Positions 10,901-23,753 of a stretch of 64,000 bases of DNA are shown one piece after another. The stretch covers positions 3,682,001 through 3,746,000 of the forward strand of contig JAYKKT010000048.1 in the NCBI GenBank assembly GCA_036023115.1. Reading direction: 5' to 3'. Below the pieces are notes generated by a model. It was given only the letters and a program-made list of their open reading frames with translations. It ran no database searches and was not told the origin of the DNA. Origin of the DNA: Brasenia schreberi (lineage: Eukaryota > Streptophyta > Magnoliopsida > Nymphaeales > Cabombaceae). A program made the translations under genes and the position numbers. How positions within the stretch are numbered: the first letter of the stretch is position 1; each line of letters begins with the position of its first letter.

Positions 10901-13900
10901 TACGAGTCAACGAACTGACTGAAAGTAGATTTATTGGAAAACTTGGAACATGATAGACTGATTTTAAATTAGCAAAACATATGGGTACACTTCCCTGTCC
11001 AACCATATACGAGTAAGAACCATCTGCTAACTTATAGGCTCTTGCTTTTGAAGAAGTTTGTAATCTGAGAAATAAGATGACTCTCCTACCATATGATCGG
11101 TAGTACCTGAATCAATAATCCAAGTCTTTGAATTAGAATAAGAGGATTTATCCTTGACTGTATGAGTTGCCTGAGCTACTGAAGCTTGGGAGGTAGATGG
11201 TTGAGAGTTGAGACTGTTCAAATAGTCTTGTTTCCAATTCTTCAATTCACTTAATAAGCTCTAGCATTCCATCTGTATTAGAAGTAGAATTCTCAGAATG
11301 AATCGAGTGGTTCTTATTTTGATAATAGTCTGGTTTGCCACGTAATTTCCAACAGTATTCTTTGGAGTGTGCTGATTTTTCACAATGAGAACAGATGAGT
11401 TGTTCTCGTTCACCAAATTGGGATCTACCACGTCCTTGATATCCTCCTCTTCCACAAAAATGAGAATTTTCTCCTCTAGTTTGAAGAGCATGTTGATCTG
11501 AAGAAGGGAGACTCTTCCTTTCAAGATTTCTAAGATCCTCTTCCCTGATTAGCAATGAGTACACTGTTCCCAAAGATAGTAGTTCATCTCTTCCTAAGAT
11601 ATTGAGTTTTATCGACTCGAATTCTGAATTTACACCCCACAGTAAGTCAAATATTTTTTTCTTTTCAGTTTATGCATTTCTTTCAATTTGACATGAAGAG
11701 CACTTGATACTAGTGTGATACTGAAGTTCATCCCAAAGTCCCCTAAGATCTGCATAATAGTTACTGACAGATCGTAAGCCCTGTTTACAATTCCTGATTT
11801 TTTCCAAAATGTCATATTCTTTGGCTACATTCTTCTTCCTGGAATAAGCTTCAGAGACTGCGCACCAGATTTCATAAGCTGATTCGAGAAACATAAATGT
11901 CTTCGCTATAGATGGAATCATACACTGTAGTAATCATGAAGAAATCAAAGCATCTTCTCTTCGCCAAGCAGAGTAATGAGTATCATTTATATCTATAATA
12001 GGTGTCTGACCCATAAGATGAGTCCATCTCCCCCTTACTATAATAGCGAGTTCCACCGATCGGGACCACTCTAGATAATTTTTGCCATCAAACTTTGTTG
12101 TTGTAATCTGAAAGTTTTCTCCTTTTTCATTCAGGGCTTGTTTAGACATAATGAACGTAGTTTCAATTGCCTTACCTTTACTTGCCATCAATATTGGCTT
12201 AAGTAAATTATCTGCAGTGTCTTGAATAAACTCAAAATCACGTTGATACCTTCCAAAGAGGATTTGATGTTATTCAAAAAATGACTGAGTCTGCAATCCA
12301 ATCGGCAACCACGTCTTAATCAACAAGAAAATTGAGTAAACTGAATTCAACGAATATTACTGCCTATTGTTAAGAAGTTGCCTGTTTAAATAAGTCAGCA
12401 GTCAACTTTCTCGAATATCAGTTACCAATATGATTTGATTTTGATCTGATCTGATCTTAATGTCTGATCTTATTTTATGCAGCCAATATGATCCGATTTA
12501 ATCTCGAATATCAGCAACCAAAATGACGGCAACCAACTTAATTCCAACAGACGTGATTGTCTGATCTGGTTTAGGCAGTCAAGTGAAGACCACAACTTCA
12601 AAGAAATAGCGGCAACCAATCTGATCTTATGTAGATCTTCCAATCAAATATACGAATCACTAATCTGATTGTTGTGATAGGATCCAATAGACAGCCCCCA
12701 ATAATCGTCAAATAGTCAAAAAAGACACAAATTCCAATGTATGTGCCGCAACTCTGATTTGAGGCTTCACTTTCACACACCAACTTCGATCTTCTAATGT
12801 TGAAATCGCAGTGTTTCAAGCCATATAGGCTTTGATACCATGCTAAAAGAAATTAATATGTATAGAATTAAAGAAGAAGACTTACAATATTCATCGGATT
12901 GGAGGTTTTCCTCCAATCTGTACAGAGACAGAATTCGGCCCACTCAGAGGCTGCCGACCCTGCTTTCTTAATCCATAACTAAACCCTAAACTCTTATTTA
13001 TACACTACCCTATCTAACTTGAATTCCTAAACTGCCCCTTATTAGTACTAATTACTACTAAAGTACCATAATACACTAATACACCTAAACACTTAAAAAT
13101 AACGTGAACAACAACTAATACAAGACATCCTTTAACAGATACTTCTCCTGCTGTGTCACTCTAGGGAGTGGCATATCATGCTGTCATGGTATTTCCCGTT
13201 CAACCTCTCAAAGTGCATTCAGTTTTGGCACTCGGCAGACTCAGGGTCTGTGGAAGATACCTTTTGCTGGTATACCTTTGCCGCTGCCAGGGATCTCCAT
13301 GGACCATTATTGGATTGTGAACTGCAATGTGGATCGCTTTCGTTTGTCAAATATTTCCCAGGAGATGCCTGTACAACTCTCCTATGGTGAGTGGACTGCC
13401 TTTTTGGTTTCTCCATGACTCTGACAAGGCTTGCATACCACTAAAATGGGACAGGATCTCATATTTTTCCCTTGCCCGAGGAGCAGATTCTAAGACATCA
13501 TAGAACTTTCAGTAAACTGAGGTGCATTGGTTCTGTGGAAGGTACTATCCAGATCATCAGAGGTAACAGTAGACCATCTAACAAAGAGATCACCTAAATA
13601 GGTAAACCCTATTTTCCTTTCTGTTCCAAGTTATTGCAGTGGATTCAGCGTAGGAAAGTTAGAACCTTGTAGAGAACGTCTTATTCTGAATATCAGAGGC
13701 AACAGTAGACCATCTAACAAAGAGATCATCAAAGCATGTAAAACCTACTTTCATTTCTGTTCCAAGTTATTGCAGTGGATTCAGCCTAGGAAACTTAGAA
13801 CCTTGTACCAATTACATAAAAGCATACAGATTGAGGTAAGTAGCCTTGGTATCATATGTTTCCCCTAACTATGGTGAAGGATTCTTCCTTTTATGCTCAT

Positions 13901-14876
13901 CTGATAACTCTTCCGTGGAATTGCTGCCTTGTTGCTTCCTTAAAAAATGTTAAGCGCTTTGATGGTACTTCTGTTTGTTATAACATAGTGCATGTATTTA
14001 TTAAGCTTAATTGACTTCTTGCCAGCTCTGGAGATATTAAAGGTGACTGATTGCTATTTGCATGTGCCTTCTCCTTTATCCATTTTCTTCTTCTTCTTTT
14101 TCCACTTTGACTTGCATGTGCAAATAAGCAGCATTCCGTGTAAGTCAGAGCCACCAATGGTTGCTTCTTTAGTTATGAGGTGATGTTACAGGTTATACGT
14201 TGCCCCAGCTCCTGGAAGGTTGGGTTATGGTGCTGCTTCTGGAAGGTATCTTCTGGTGTATACTTTTTAGTTTTTATTGTTCTTACTCATGTTCTCTGAA
14301 AGAAGTTACTCATGTACAATCTGAAAATTATACCTTGGCGATAAATTGCAGGTTCTTCAAAGTCATGGCTATGGTGTGGGCTGGTAGCCAGGTTACGAAG
14401 CTTGCTAGAGCTGGAGGGTACGTATAGTATGATTTCTTTGGGTGCACAGATGACCATTGTAGTGGACTATCATAAAATTTGTTGAGACACTTCTTTTACC
14501 TAGTAGATTTTCAGTTTCTATAACTGAGGCACATAGGAGTTGAAATTGTTGATGAAAGAGAACCACTATCATGACAAGAGGAAGCTTTATAATATCTCAA
14601 TGTAGTAAATAGACAGTATTTGTGGACATTTGCAGGGCACTTGCTCTAGCTCCTTTCGTGGACAAAGGGTTGTCGTGGTTCACACACAAATATAAGTTCA
14701 AGTCAAGGGAGAAGGTATCCAGTTTGTTCAAAACAATTAATATATTTACAGCATTTGTTGGTTTTATAGGTGACTTCTTTTCCCCACCAATCTGATAGGC
14801 ATTTATGGTGGTCGCTGGTGCCTGCTTCTTCCTAGCTTTTCTGTTGTTCATGGTCGTGACCGCTCTTTGGGCATAG
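4926..14876 (+). CDS. Uncharacterised plant membrane protein, probably plastid-targeted; 8 exons around a copia insertion
   Basis: Spliced exons in phase: ~5061-5172, 6280-6334, 6516-6567, 7010-7105, 14192-14245, 14352-14417, 14636-14714, 14799-14876 (stop TAG). The joined protein has an acidic linker (QDHGDQNDHD), then SLKRYGVSGLLSYGLLNTV and a hydrophobic segment, a conserved-looking VAPAPGRLGYG, VMAMVWAGSQVTKLARAGG, ALALAPFVDKGLSWFT, and a last membrane helix ending LLFMVVTALWA. I recognise this as a plant protein of unknown function but cannot name it. The N-terminus is uncertain. ATG 4926 opens a transit-peptide-like stretch (MASIPRLLVACQFRPP), but the frame that joins exon 2 is shifted by one base from about 4981, so there is an indel or a different start. 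All later junctions obey GT-AG and phase, so the gene may be functional despite a 7.1-kb intron 4 that contains a whole retrotransposon. Confidence 0.72.
5173..6279 (+). other. Intron 1 of the membrane-protein gene
   Basis: Bounded by a gtgacc donor and an acatcag acceptor. An open stretch at 5414-5740 (108 codons) has no recognisable motif and no consistent splice context, so I treat it as intronic. Confidence 0.55.
7475..7771 (-). repeat. 3' LTR of the 5.66-kb copia element
   Basis: Differs from its partner at about five positions in 285 aligned bases. Its outer terminus (tggagatttt) differs from the partner's tgctaaaagaa. The last bases (tttaaca) abut the polypurine tract of the element. 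Confidence 0.88.
12841..13137 (-). repeat. 5' LTR of the 5.66-kb copia element
   Basis: Runs from tgctaaaag, next to the initiator-tRNA primer site, to tttaaca. The flanking bases gatac do not match the bases beside the other LTR, so no target-site duplication could be established. Confidence 0.88.
13138..14191 (+). other. Remainder of intron 4, with a direct duplication
   Basis: An open stretch at 13138-13385 ends at a gtgagt donor but matches no family I know. At 13558-13806 a ~115-bp block (cagaggtaacagtagacc onward) is repeated with a 136-bp offset and a few changes. No other feature is seen. Confidence 0.5.
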
Positions 14877-17113
14877 GAGGTAACTTTTTTCAATTATTCA
14901 TATACGTATCCGGTGTTGATTCATGTCTTACGTGAGGGATGGTAACCTTGCTTGTGCTTCCTGCCTGGTGTGCTGCTAGCTGTCCTTTATGCTATCTAGA
15001 TTAGTTTGGCGCCTCGCTTGTTTTGACCAAATCTTTGTAGTTGGACTTTTACTGCGGACACTGTACTGCGTTTCCGACTATGACTGCCTTGACTAGCGCT
15101 TTGAAACCTAAATATCCTAGATATGGCCAAGAGATGGTTGAAGAGCTGGATTTTGCATTACACATGTGAGGCAGCGAGCCACAGACGTGTTTGTTTTTAA
15201 GAGATTATGAAGGTTTACCGGTGATGTTTCATGCTAATAACATAAGAAGTAGGAGCAAATGAAATTCTTATGTCACTCTTTTACATTGTGTTGATTTGTC
15301 ATGAAAAAGTCAGTGTGTCTTTACTATTTAATCAGCAAGTTGAATGAACTGCAGATCTCAAGATTGGCGCAGAAGTTCTTTAAAGGCTTGCAGGGGTGGA
15401 TTTGGAACACTAGAATTCCAACTCTCGCCCATGCAGACATTTTGATGCCAATGCCATTCTCAACTAATCCAGAATTTGCCTTCCTGGATCCAAATTTACA
15501 GATGTGACCGATCACACAAGCGACTACGACGTATAAACAGTGTGGTGTGTTGTACTTTTCACATCATTGGCGGAAGCAACTCTCTCTCTCTCTCTCCCTA
15601 TTTTTTTACTTGAGAAGTTGAGGCTCTTGGCTGAAATCAGACGTATTCAAGTTGACTAATTAAATAAACGGGGCGATTGCGAATCTTTCCTGGGAATGAT
15701 GATTTTTTTGTGAATACATCCAGGTAATAATAGTTCAGCAAATTAGAAAAGCAACCAACTGTACGATGTTTAACATTGGAGGTGTGTGTGTATGCGTTGA
15801 CCTGATACCGAATCAAAACATTTGACAAGTAAAATCAACCTAATATGCCAGAAAAGAGTATAAACAAACATCGTAGCTAGGAATGGTGGGGATGATTTAA
15901 GGAAGCAGCTCTGCCGATCTTTTAAGCAGCTAATTTGCGATGCAGCTAATGATTAGATAGAAGCGCTTCAACTTGTGTGCGGCAACAAACGTTCTCATGT
16001 CTTCTGTACTGATTACAACTCTGCCCAATTCTTTTTCTTCAAAAGCAGCTGATCTGCCAAAACTTGACATTCTAACACGCCTTTTTCGTCCGATCCCATC
16101 CCTCAGTGATGAACGGACAATCTATAAAAAGAAGTGAACGAGGAGGCTGCGATGTACGCAGACAATTAGCAATCCACCCGCCTACAATTTCCAACCTGTA
16201 CTTTAGCGACAGCAATTGGATGATGAATTCCTTTTTAGCCGTCCTACTCTCTCACGCAACCATAAACCATAGAAGAGAAAGCAATCCGATAGGGCGACAT
16301 TGCCTCCAGTCCATTACAAACTCGATCAGAATAGATAGAACGGCTCATGTAGCTGTATGTGTGTGTATGAGAGAGAGAGAGAGAGAGGCTGCCAACGGTT
16401 CCTCATGCTGAAAGGGGGCAACTCGCAGCTAGGATTTCTGCAAAAAAATCTAGCTAAAATGTTCCCACTTACTCAGACTTTGATATTTGTTCCTGTATGC
16501 ATTAATTAGTAGAGAGCTTATAGATACCAAGCAATATGAAACACAAGAAAAGATGGAGAAAGCAAGACAGAAAGGCTGTTTAACAAGTTTATTTGTTAAG
16601 GCCAAAAGTTCAATACCTGCATGTTGCACTTCGCGCTTACAACTCTTGCTTATGAAGAAAAAAAACAAACTCGTTCCAAGTGCCCGCAGAAGAATGTGCC
16701 CAACCTATATTCGAAGATGTACCAGATCATGGAAAGTATGTTACAATGAACTGCCACCCCCATGACCTAATGCAAATGGCTCGATCTGCAGTACCCAGAC
16801 GAAAACCTAATCGCATGATCTAATATTACCTAGACAATATTCAGCATATATCTTTAGCAATGTGTAGCAGGTTACATTGCTGTCCACTGCAAAAAGTATA
16901 CGAACTTTGGTGCTCATGACCAACATTGAACACAGCCTGAATATTCATGTCACGTATTACCCAATGATACATCCTTTCCCCAGGAAACTGTTTCATGTAG
17001 TTGCAACCTGTGTTGGTGGTCATAACAGCTGGGGAAACAACGTGAAATATTTCCAAATGCAGAAATGAGAGTCCAGCATAAAAATTATCATTGCCCTCCA
17101 AAACAGTTCGAGA

Positions 17114-17159
<46 letters not shown>

Positions 17160-17455
17160 ATTTTATTTTCCAAGTAATTTGGCTAGAAACTCATGCATTC
17201 GAAAACCAGTACCTTTTTGCCAAATAATTGCCATGGAGTGTTCGGTGAGTTCAATACATCGTTACAACAGTGAAATTCTTCCACAAATGTAGCCAAGTAT
17301 CCAAGCAAATAGAATGACAAGAGCACTCAGAGAACAGCCACTTTAGTGCGTACAAAGAGATCGATAATGTCCAAAACAAACAATCTCACCTAAAAAGACC
17401 AAGAAAAGCAACTTTAACTCTCAAAGAACGAGTACATATAGTGCCTATGAAATTC
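14877..17455. other. 3' flank and spacer
   Basis: Probably begins with the 3' UTR of the membrane-protein gene. Contains CT/GA microsatellites at ~15580 and 16370, and a long GA tract at 17110-17157. Several 60-110 codon open stretches (15301, 16106, 16487, 16877) lack recognisable motifs or splice context. Confidence 0.5.
17110..17157. repeat. (GA)n microsatellite
   Basis: About 48 bases of almost pure GA, with one GGG interruption near the left end. Confidence 0.95.
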
Positions 17456-18124
<669 letters not shown>

Positions 18125-18671
18125 CTGTTGACGGTTTGTGGGACTCCATTACATTTTCGAGGATGAATTCTTTCACAATCTCGTTAAAAAGATGTGGTCT
18201 CTCCAGTTGCGGTGCGTGGGAGGCCTTGTCTATGACTTGGAGCCTAACGTTCTCCCCTATCATCCTGCAATATTGTACATATATATTATGATAATTAGAG
18301 GAAAGAAAATTAATGATGCACCACTGAGACTGCTGAAGCATGCATGAGCACATAATTATAACTGAAACAAATAATATAAATATATAATTTTTGCATGCTC
18401 TATGCGGTAGTAATTATAGAAGCACAAGAAACAACTGAAAAGCTTTTGAAGTGGATTTCATTAATCAGACACAGCTTCTGATGCTATGCTATGTTGTGGT
18501 GGCAACACCTATATATGTTGTTTGGAAGACCTTACCATAAAGTAGTAACTAACAAGCGTTTGGCCTTTGGAGAAAAGCCTAATTAGACACCTATTTATTT
18601 ATTTATTCAACAACTTACCAAGTAGGTTTTGGTCTTAGAATACTGGGGAAGCTCAAAATATGAAGACTTAC

Positions 18672-18739
18672 TTTTGAAGCTCGTACGCCTTGTGCAGTGG
18701 AAATAGTTTGTCCAACTTTCCCCATATTATCAACACATC
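18672..18739 (-). CDS. Alpha/beta-hydrolase, penultimate exon
   Basis: A 68-bp exon with good splice sites (tttcag and gtaagt) reads DVLIIWGKLDKLFPLHKAYELQ. This is the conserved strand carrying the catalytic Asp (VLIIWGxxDxxFP) just before the His exon in this superfamily. Phase 2 fits the next exon. The substrate cannot be inferred. Confidence 0.72.
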
Positions 18740-21129
18740 CTGAAAATCAAGTGTCACTTCAACTAATAATTATGGACTCATCAATGGTTTATCTGGATCT
18801 TACAAATTTCAGAACCGATTATATTGGTTTGCTCCATTTCATGGTTGAGCCTAGCCCTTTAATTGATCGGAGGGAGTGAGTGAAAGCTGAGTATATAAAA
18901 AAGAAAAAAGACGGATGACCCATTGGCATCTCCCACACTAATGTGTTGGATCAAAGTTGTCAAATTCTTATCAAAATCCAAGCAATCCAACTAATCATAT
19001 TTAGTTAGGCGTGACATAAAGTACATACCATTGCATCTCCCATACAAAACATGCTTTCAGCGTGAACATATATCAAAGCAAACATGCAAGCACTCAAACC
19101 CCAAACTTTCTGCAAGATGATGTATTTCAGAAACAATCCCCACGGGTTGCAACCGGGACATGTTTACCCATAAGGTATGGAAGTTGCAATTTGCTATAGA
19201 TGGAAATATATAGATAAAAAAAAGATAAAATTCAAACAATAACACAAAACCATTGTAAAAGTATGTCTTTGAACTTATGAACAATAACATTGGATAAATC
19301 TCTAGAGCAAGAGAAAAAGAAAAGAAAAAGAAAAGGAAATTCGCACAAGTACACACACCTTGTTGTGATGATACTTGAACTGAAAATTACTACCCATATC
19401 ATTGAAAGAGATGACAGATTCATTATCATTATTGACACATGATAGAGAGAAAAACTTTGTTGAACATCCTATATGAAAATATTTTGTCTCCCCAAGTTGT
19501 ACCCTCTTAAATGTAAACCATTTAGAAAAATGATATATGTTCATTATTCAAATATCAGCAGTTCAAGAAAAGCATTCATCCGCTACCCCTGATACCATGA
19601 AGTAGTTCAATCAATTAAAACTTAAGTTTTCAAAAAGTTAAAGAAATAATATATGATCAAGGGCACAAACAGAAAATGAGGCTAACCAAAAGGTGAAGAA
19701 AGCATCCAAAAAAATAAGAACATGGATGAACAACCACAAAATAGAAATTGAATTGTCTTGACAAGAAATAAATTTATTACTTATACCACAAACACGAAAA
19801 TGCATCAGACTTGCTGTATCAAAGCAAACGAACCACCTCTAAAGTCTTAAGGTGCACGTTGCTTACATGGACTTATAATCTACAAATTGGCCAACAATCT
19901 AGACCATATAAAACATGGCAATCACCAAGCTGAACATTATATAAGACTCTTTGCTGACACAATGTTGAGAACTTTAATATGCATAAATTTATTGTCCCAT
20001 TGGCCGTTGCTGACCATCTAGTACAACTCCCTCCTGGATGATTCTCAAATAAAAAATGAACAAAATTAAGTACCACGCAACTCAACTAAAGGAAACTCAG
20101 AAGTCCTGCGTCAATCTTATCCAGTGCTTGGTGTCTGTGGCTTGATCAGGTAGGGCATGTAAGGAACGGTGACTACGTCACACCATTATATGCTATCATG
20201 GCGAGCTGGTCGGATCAAAGCCCAGGGTCATTCTTCCCAGATCTTCATCTGGTCTCAAAAAGTTGAGGCAAACAAGATCAAAGTATTATCTATTACATAC
20301 TTCGTAAAGCCTAGCAAAGATATAACAAGAAGCGGGCATCGTCTGGACTAAATCTTCGTGATGGAGAGAGAGCATAAGCCGCTTAGGAATGCTCGTTTGA
20401 GGTTTCCATATGCTAAATCAGTGCAATTTACGTGGTTCTCATCTTTTAAATTATGACTCAAATCCCAAGAAACAGTAACATGAAAAATAATCGCACCCCA
20501 CATTTTGCATGAAGGAAGACAATTTTGTGCCTTACTAATGCTAACAATTAGAATTGGAATGTAGGTTCCCACGCCATGGACATAATAGAATAGATTGGGA
20601 ACCCGAGATTTGGAATTTCCACTAAACACGTGCAGACTACTGATAATAGTGTCCTTTCATGGTTTCCTGCATCATTCACTGAATACGACCACATTGCACA
20701 GCAGCCACTCCTTAAGCCAGAATTATCAGTTTTAGCGCCGTCAAAAAAAATATGCCACTAATAGACTGTGTGTGTGCGCGCGCGTGTGTTTGAGCAGGGC
20801 AGGCAAGGAAATAGCCATGACATTCAGCTAAGCAAGCACACGCAAACGAATCAAACAATTAATTGGGAGAACAACATAACAAAGACAATACATCAAGAAA
20901 GGAATAGCTCTGTTTGTAGAATCCGAAGGACAGCATAACTAGGACGACAGATAAAGAAAATAAATGTGTGTGTTTGGGTATATGTATGTGTTTCTGGGCA
21001 GGCAGGAGCGAAGACAGTGAAATCGTCCAAACACGGAAAAGCACCCAAGAAACAGCAAGGCGGCATCTGAAAGACAATATAACAAGAATATACACGAAGA
21101 AGAAAGAATATCTACAAAATGATACATAC
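18740..21129. other. Stretch between the hydrolase exons and the OEP37 exon
   Basis: I looked for further hydrolase or OEP37 exons on the minus strand and found none I could support. Contains a 24-bp alternating GT/GC tract at 20766-20789 and AT-rich filler. Confidence 0.45.
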
Positions 21130-21549
21130 CCTCACATCATGAACCCCTTTGACCTGCAACATACCGCCGGGATTAAAGGAGGCTCTGAGAAGTGTATCTT
21201 CATCATCAAAATCGTACAGCAAAGACAGATACTTCGTCATGAAACTAATCTGAGGGTTGTTGATTTCTCCGTTGGGGGTGCTCTTAAACTGCACCTTGAG
21301 CTTGGCGAGGCCGTTCAAAACCCTCCATGAGACCTTATTGAAGAAGGTCGATACGTCACTATCGAACTCCGACGCGATTCTAACTGTGGGTAGTCGAGGA
21401 GTAGGAGAATCGACGGACGGGAGCTCCGCCGCTGGGTAGTTGGGGTTCTGCGACGAACATTCCGGCGGTGGATGGCTTTGATTTTCAACACGAATGATCG
21501 AGGGACTAGAGTTTGTATCTGTAGTGACAATGGCGGCACTCCCAACCAT
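21130..21549 (-). CDS. OEP37: Outer envelope pore protein 37 (OEP37), exon 1 only
   Basis: Starts at ATG 21549 and reads through a Pro/Ser-rich N-terminus to TPRLPTVRIASEFDSDVSTF, KVSWRVLNGLAKLKVQFKS, PNGEINNPQISFMTKYLSLL and LQVKGVHDV, ending at a perfect gtatgt donor (21129-21124). This matches the N-terminal third of OEP37, a beta-barrel cation channel of the chloroplast outer envelope. The later exons, with the 'VPSVGLPRATVKFPLGE'-type region, were not found in the ~2.9 kb before the next gene fragment. A GA microsatellite sits just 5' of the ATG. Either the rest of the gene lies elsewhere or this is an orphan exon. Confidence 0.8.
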
Positions 21550-21552
21550 CGT

Positions 21553-21590
<38 letters not shown>

Positions 21591-21819
21591 AACGACAGAT
21601 GAGGTGATGAGAGGTGACGAGGAAGCTGATTCATTTTATCTATTTTACATGAATTTTAAAATTCGAAAAAAGGGGGAAATTTGATGCCCCAAATTTAGTT
21701 GATTGGTGTGATGGTGACTTGTGGGGGCATGTAAATGGAGTCATCCTCTCTCTATATATATTATCTCTAGAAAGGTTGCTATACAGCCTCTTGATTATTA
21801 TGATCCTTTGAAAAAAAAA

Positions 21820-23345
21820 TTTAGTGGCAAATGATGATATAAGAAATAGATGAAAAAATTATTTTTATAATCTTTTTAATGAAAATAAAGATGTTAGTAT
21901 TAGTTTAGGAGATTTAGTCAAGTAAGAAAAGTATATAAACCATAATTTCTACCGACGTATTTAAAAGAATGAAGTCAAAGAGGCTCTTAAGCATATGAAG
22001 GGTGGTAAATCGGTAGGACCAGATAATATTCCAATAAAAGTTTGGAAAATACTAAGAGAAATAAGAATCACTTAGCTCACAAGACTATTTAATGAAATAT
22101 GAAAAAACCAAAAGATGCCCGAGGAATAGAGAGCAAGTACACTTATACCCATATATAAGAACAAGGAAGACATTCAAAATTGTGCGAATTATCGGGGTAT
22201 CAAGTTAATGAGTCATACTATGAAATTATGGGAAAGAATTATCGAACGTAGGTTAAGACAAGTATCAAATACAACAGAGAACCAATTTGGATTCATGCTA
22301 GGCATATATACTATTGAAGCGATTCACCTTTTGAGACGTCTTATAGAACATTTTAGAGCAAAAAAGAAAAACCTTCACATGATATTTATTGATCTAGAAA
22401 AAGCTTATGATAAGGTACCGAGGAAGGTACTTCTTTCAAGTTAATATTGGGTTACATCAAGGATCAACTTTAAGCCCATACTTATTTATAATGGTGATGG
22501 ATGAGTTAATAAAACATATTTAAGATGAAGTACCTTGGTGTATGTTATTTGCAGATGACATTGTATTAGTGGAGGAGTCTAAGGGAAAAGTTAATAGAAA
22601 ATTGGAACTATGAAGAGAAACATTAGAAAGCAAAGGCCTCCGACTTAGTAGAACAAAGACAGAATATATGGAATGTAAGTTTGATCATTTGGTTACTTCA
22701 AAGGACATAGAAATTAAAATTGGCACACATTGCATTCTCCAAAAAGAAAGTTTTAAATACCTAGGGTCAAATTTTCATAGTGATGGAAGAATTGATGGAG
22801 ATGTTACACATAGAGTAAATGCTGGTTGGTTAAAATGGAGAGGAGCATCAGGTATTCTTTGTGATAATAAGATACCATTAAAATTAAAAGGTAAATATTA
22901 TAGAGCAACAATTAGGCCTGTCATGTTTTATGGTTCTGAGTGTTGGGCAGTTAATCATCAACATGTACAAAAGATGTCTGTGACAGGAACGAAGATGTTG
23001 AGATGGATGTGTGGTCAAACAATAAAAGATCGTATACATAATGAGGTTATTAGAAACAAATTAGGAGTGGCACCAATAGAGGATAAAATGAGAGAACATC
23101 GTTTAAGATGGTTTGTACATATAGAAAGAAGAACCTCTAAGAAGGTTAGAAAAACTAAATTTGGAAAGTATTAAAAGAGGTAGAGGACGACCACAAAAGT
23201 GTTGGAAAGAAACAATAAAGAATGATCTAGCTTATTGAGAGTTAACGGCTAACATGACACACGATAGGGATATGTGGAAATAAAGAATCCATGTAGCCGA
23301 CCCCGTCTAGTATGGGAAAATGCTTAGTTGTTGTTGTTGTTTAAT
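21820..23345 (+). mobile_element. RTE-type LINE, 5'-truncated
   Basis: Reverse transcriptase frames on the plus strand: VKEALKHMKGGKSVGPDNIP, NYRGIKLMSHTMKLWERII, FIDLEKAYDKVPRKVL, an eroded FADD box near 22550 (catalytic box followed by VEES), and the C-terminal block 22668-23174 ([51 protein letters not shown]). It ends with atccatgtagccgaccccgt, then a (TTG)n tail at 23326-23342, typical of plant RTE LINEs. The endonuclease is missing, and the RT has a deletion after VPRKVL plus stops. Dead element. Confidence 0.92.
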
Positions 23346-23753
23346 TATTATTATCATTTGTGCAGTGTTCGTCCTATCTTACAAATTAAATGACTTCGAT
23401 ATTTATGTTGATTTTGACTGTCGGTATCTTTCAGTTTTTCTTTATATATATATTAATATGAACCAAGTTCCCAATAAAGATCAGGTCCAACAACAAAAGG
23501 ATTAATGTAGGTGCGACAAAAACTTTTCACGAATAAAAAGGATCGAGGCCCATTAAGCTTTACCTATTTTGGCATAGATACGTGGTGACACAACAAAAAC
23601 AAAAAACGCACAAATGACACACCAACACAACCCAAAAAAACGTGTTAAGCTACACAAGTAACCAAAAGTTTCTCTTGATTTGCTTTTAAGTGATAATGAT
23701 TAAGTAGATCCTACAACGTTTTAAAAAAATTAAACTCTAAATAGTATCTAAAA

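Larger units (their letters stand above)
7475..13137 (-). mobile_element. Full-length Ty1/copia retrotransposon, internally defective
   Basis: Two ~297-bp LTRs bound a body read on the minus strand: gag (12191 down to ~11640, with KFDGKNYLEWSRS), a CCHC zinc knuckle at ~11370 (CSHCEKSAHSKEYC), the protease DSG motif at ~11110 (WIIDSGTTDHM), the pre-integrase region at ~10700 (LWHYHLSHL), badly eroded integrase (8.9-10.5 kb), RT pieces at 8.3-9.1 kb (YQLDVKNAFLH, TRPDITYGVG), and RNase H at 7.8-8.1 kb (YCDSNAAIQMASNPVYHEKTK, 21 residues in the element, quoted in part). The primer site at 12828-12840 matches initiator Met tRNA (TGGTATCAAAGCC). The purine tract is at 7773-7785. Stops and frameshifts run throughout, so it cannot make its own proteins. 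It lies in an intron of the membrane-protein gene, in antisense orientation. Confidence 0.95.

Noticed and set aside
13178..13390. Overlapping open stretches of 70-85 codons with a gtgagt donor, one continuing across the copia insertion
   Set aside because: Two frames are open at once, no family is recognised, and the flanking gene splices in phase without it.
16106..16411. 101-codon open stretch ending in a GA-repeat-coded Arg/Glu run
   Set aside because: Low-complexity end, no motif, no splice context.
19043..19125. Possible extra hydrolase exon on the minus strand with a gtatgt donor
   Set aside because: The in-phase translation lacks any hydrolase-like motif.
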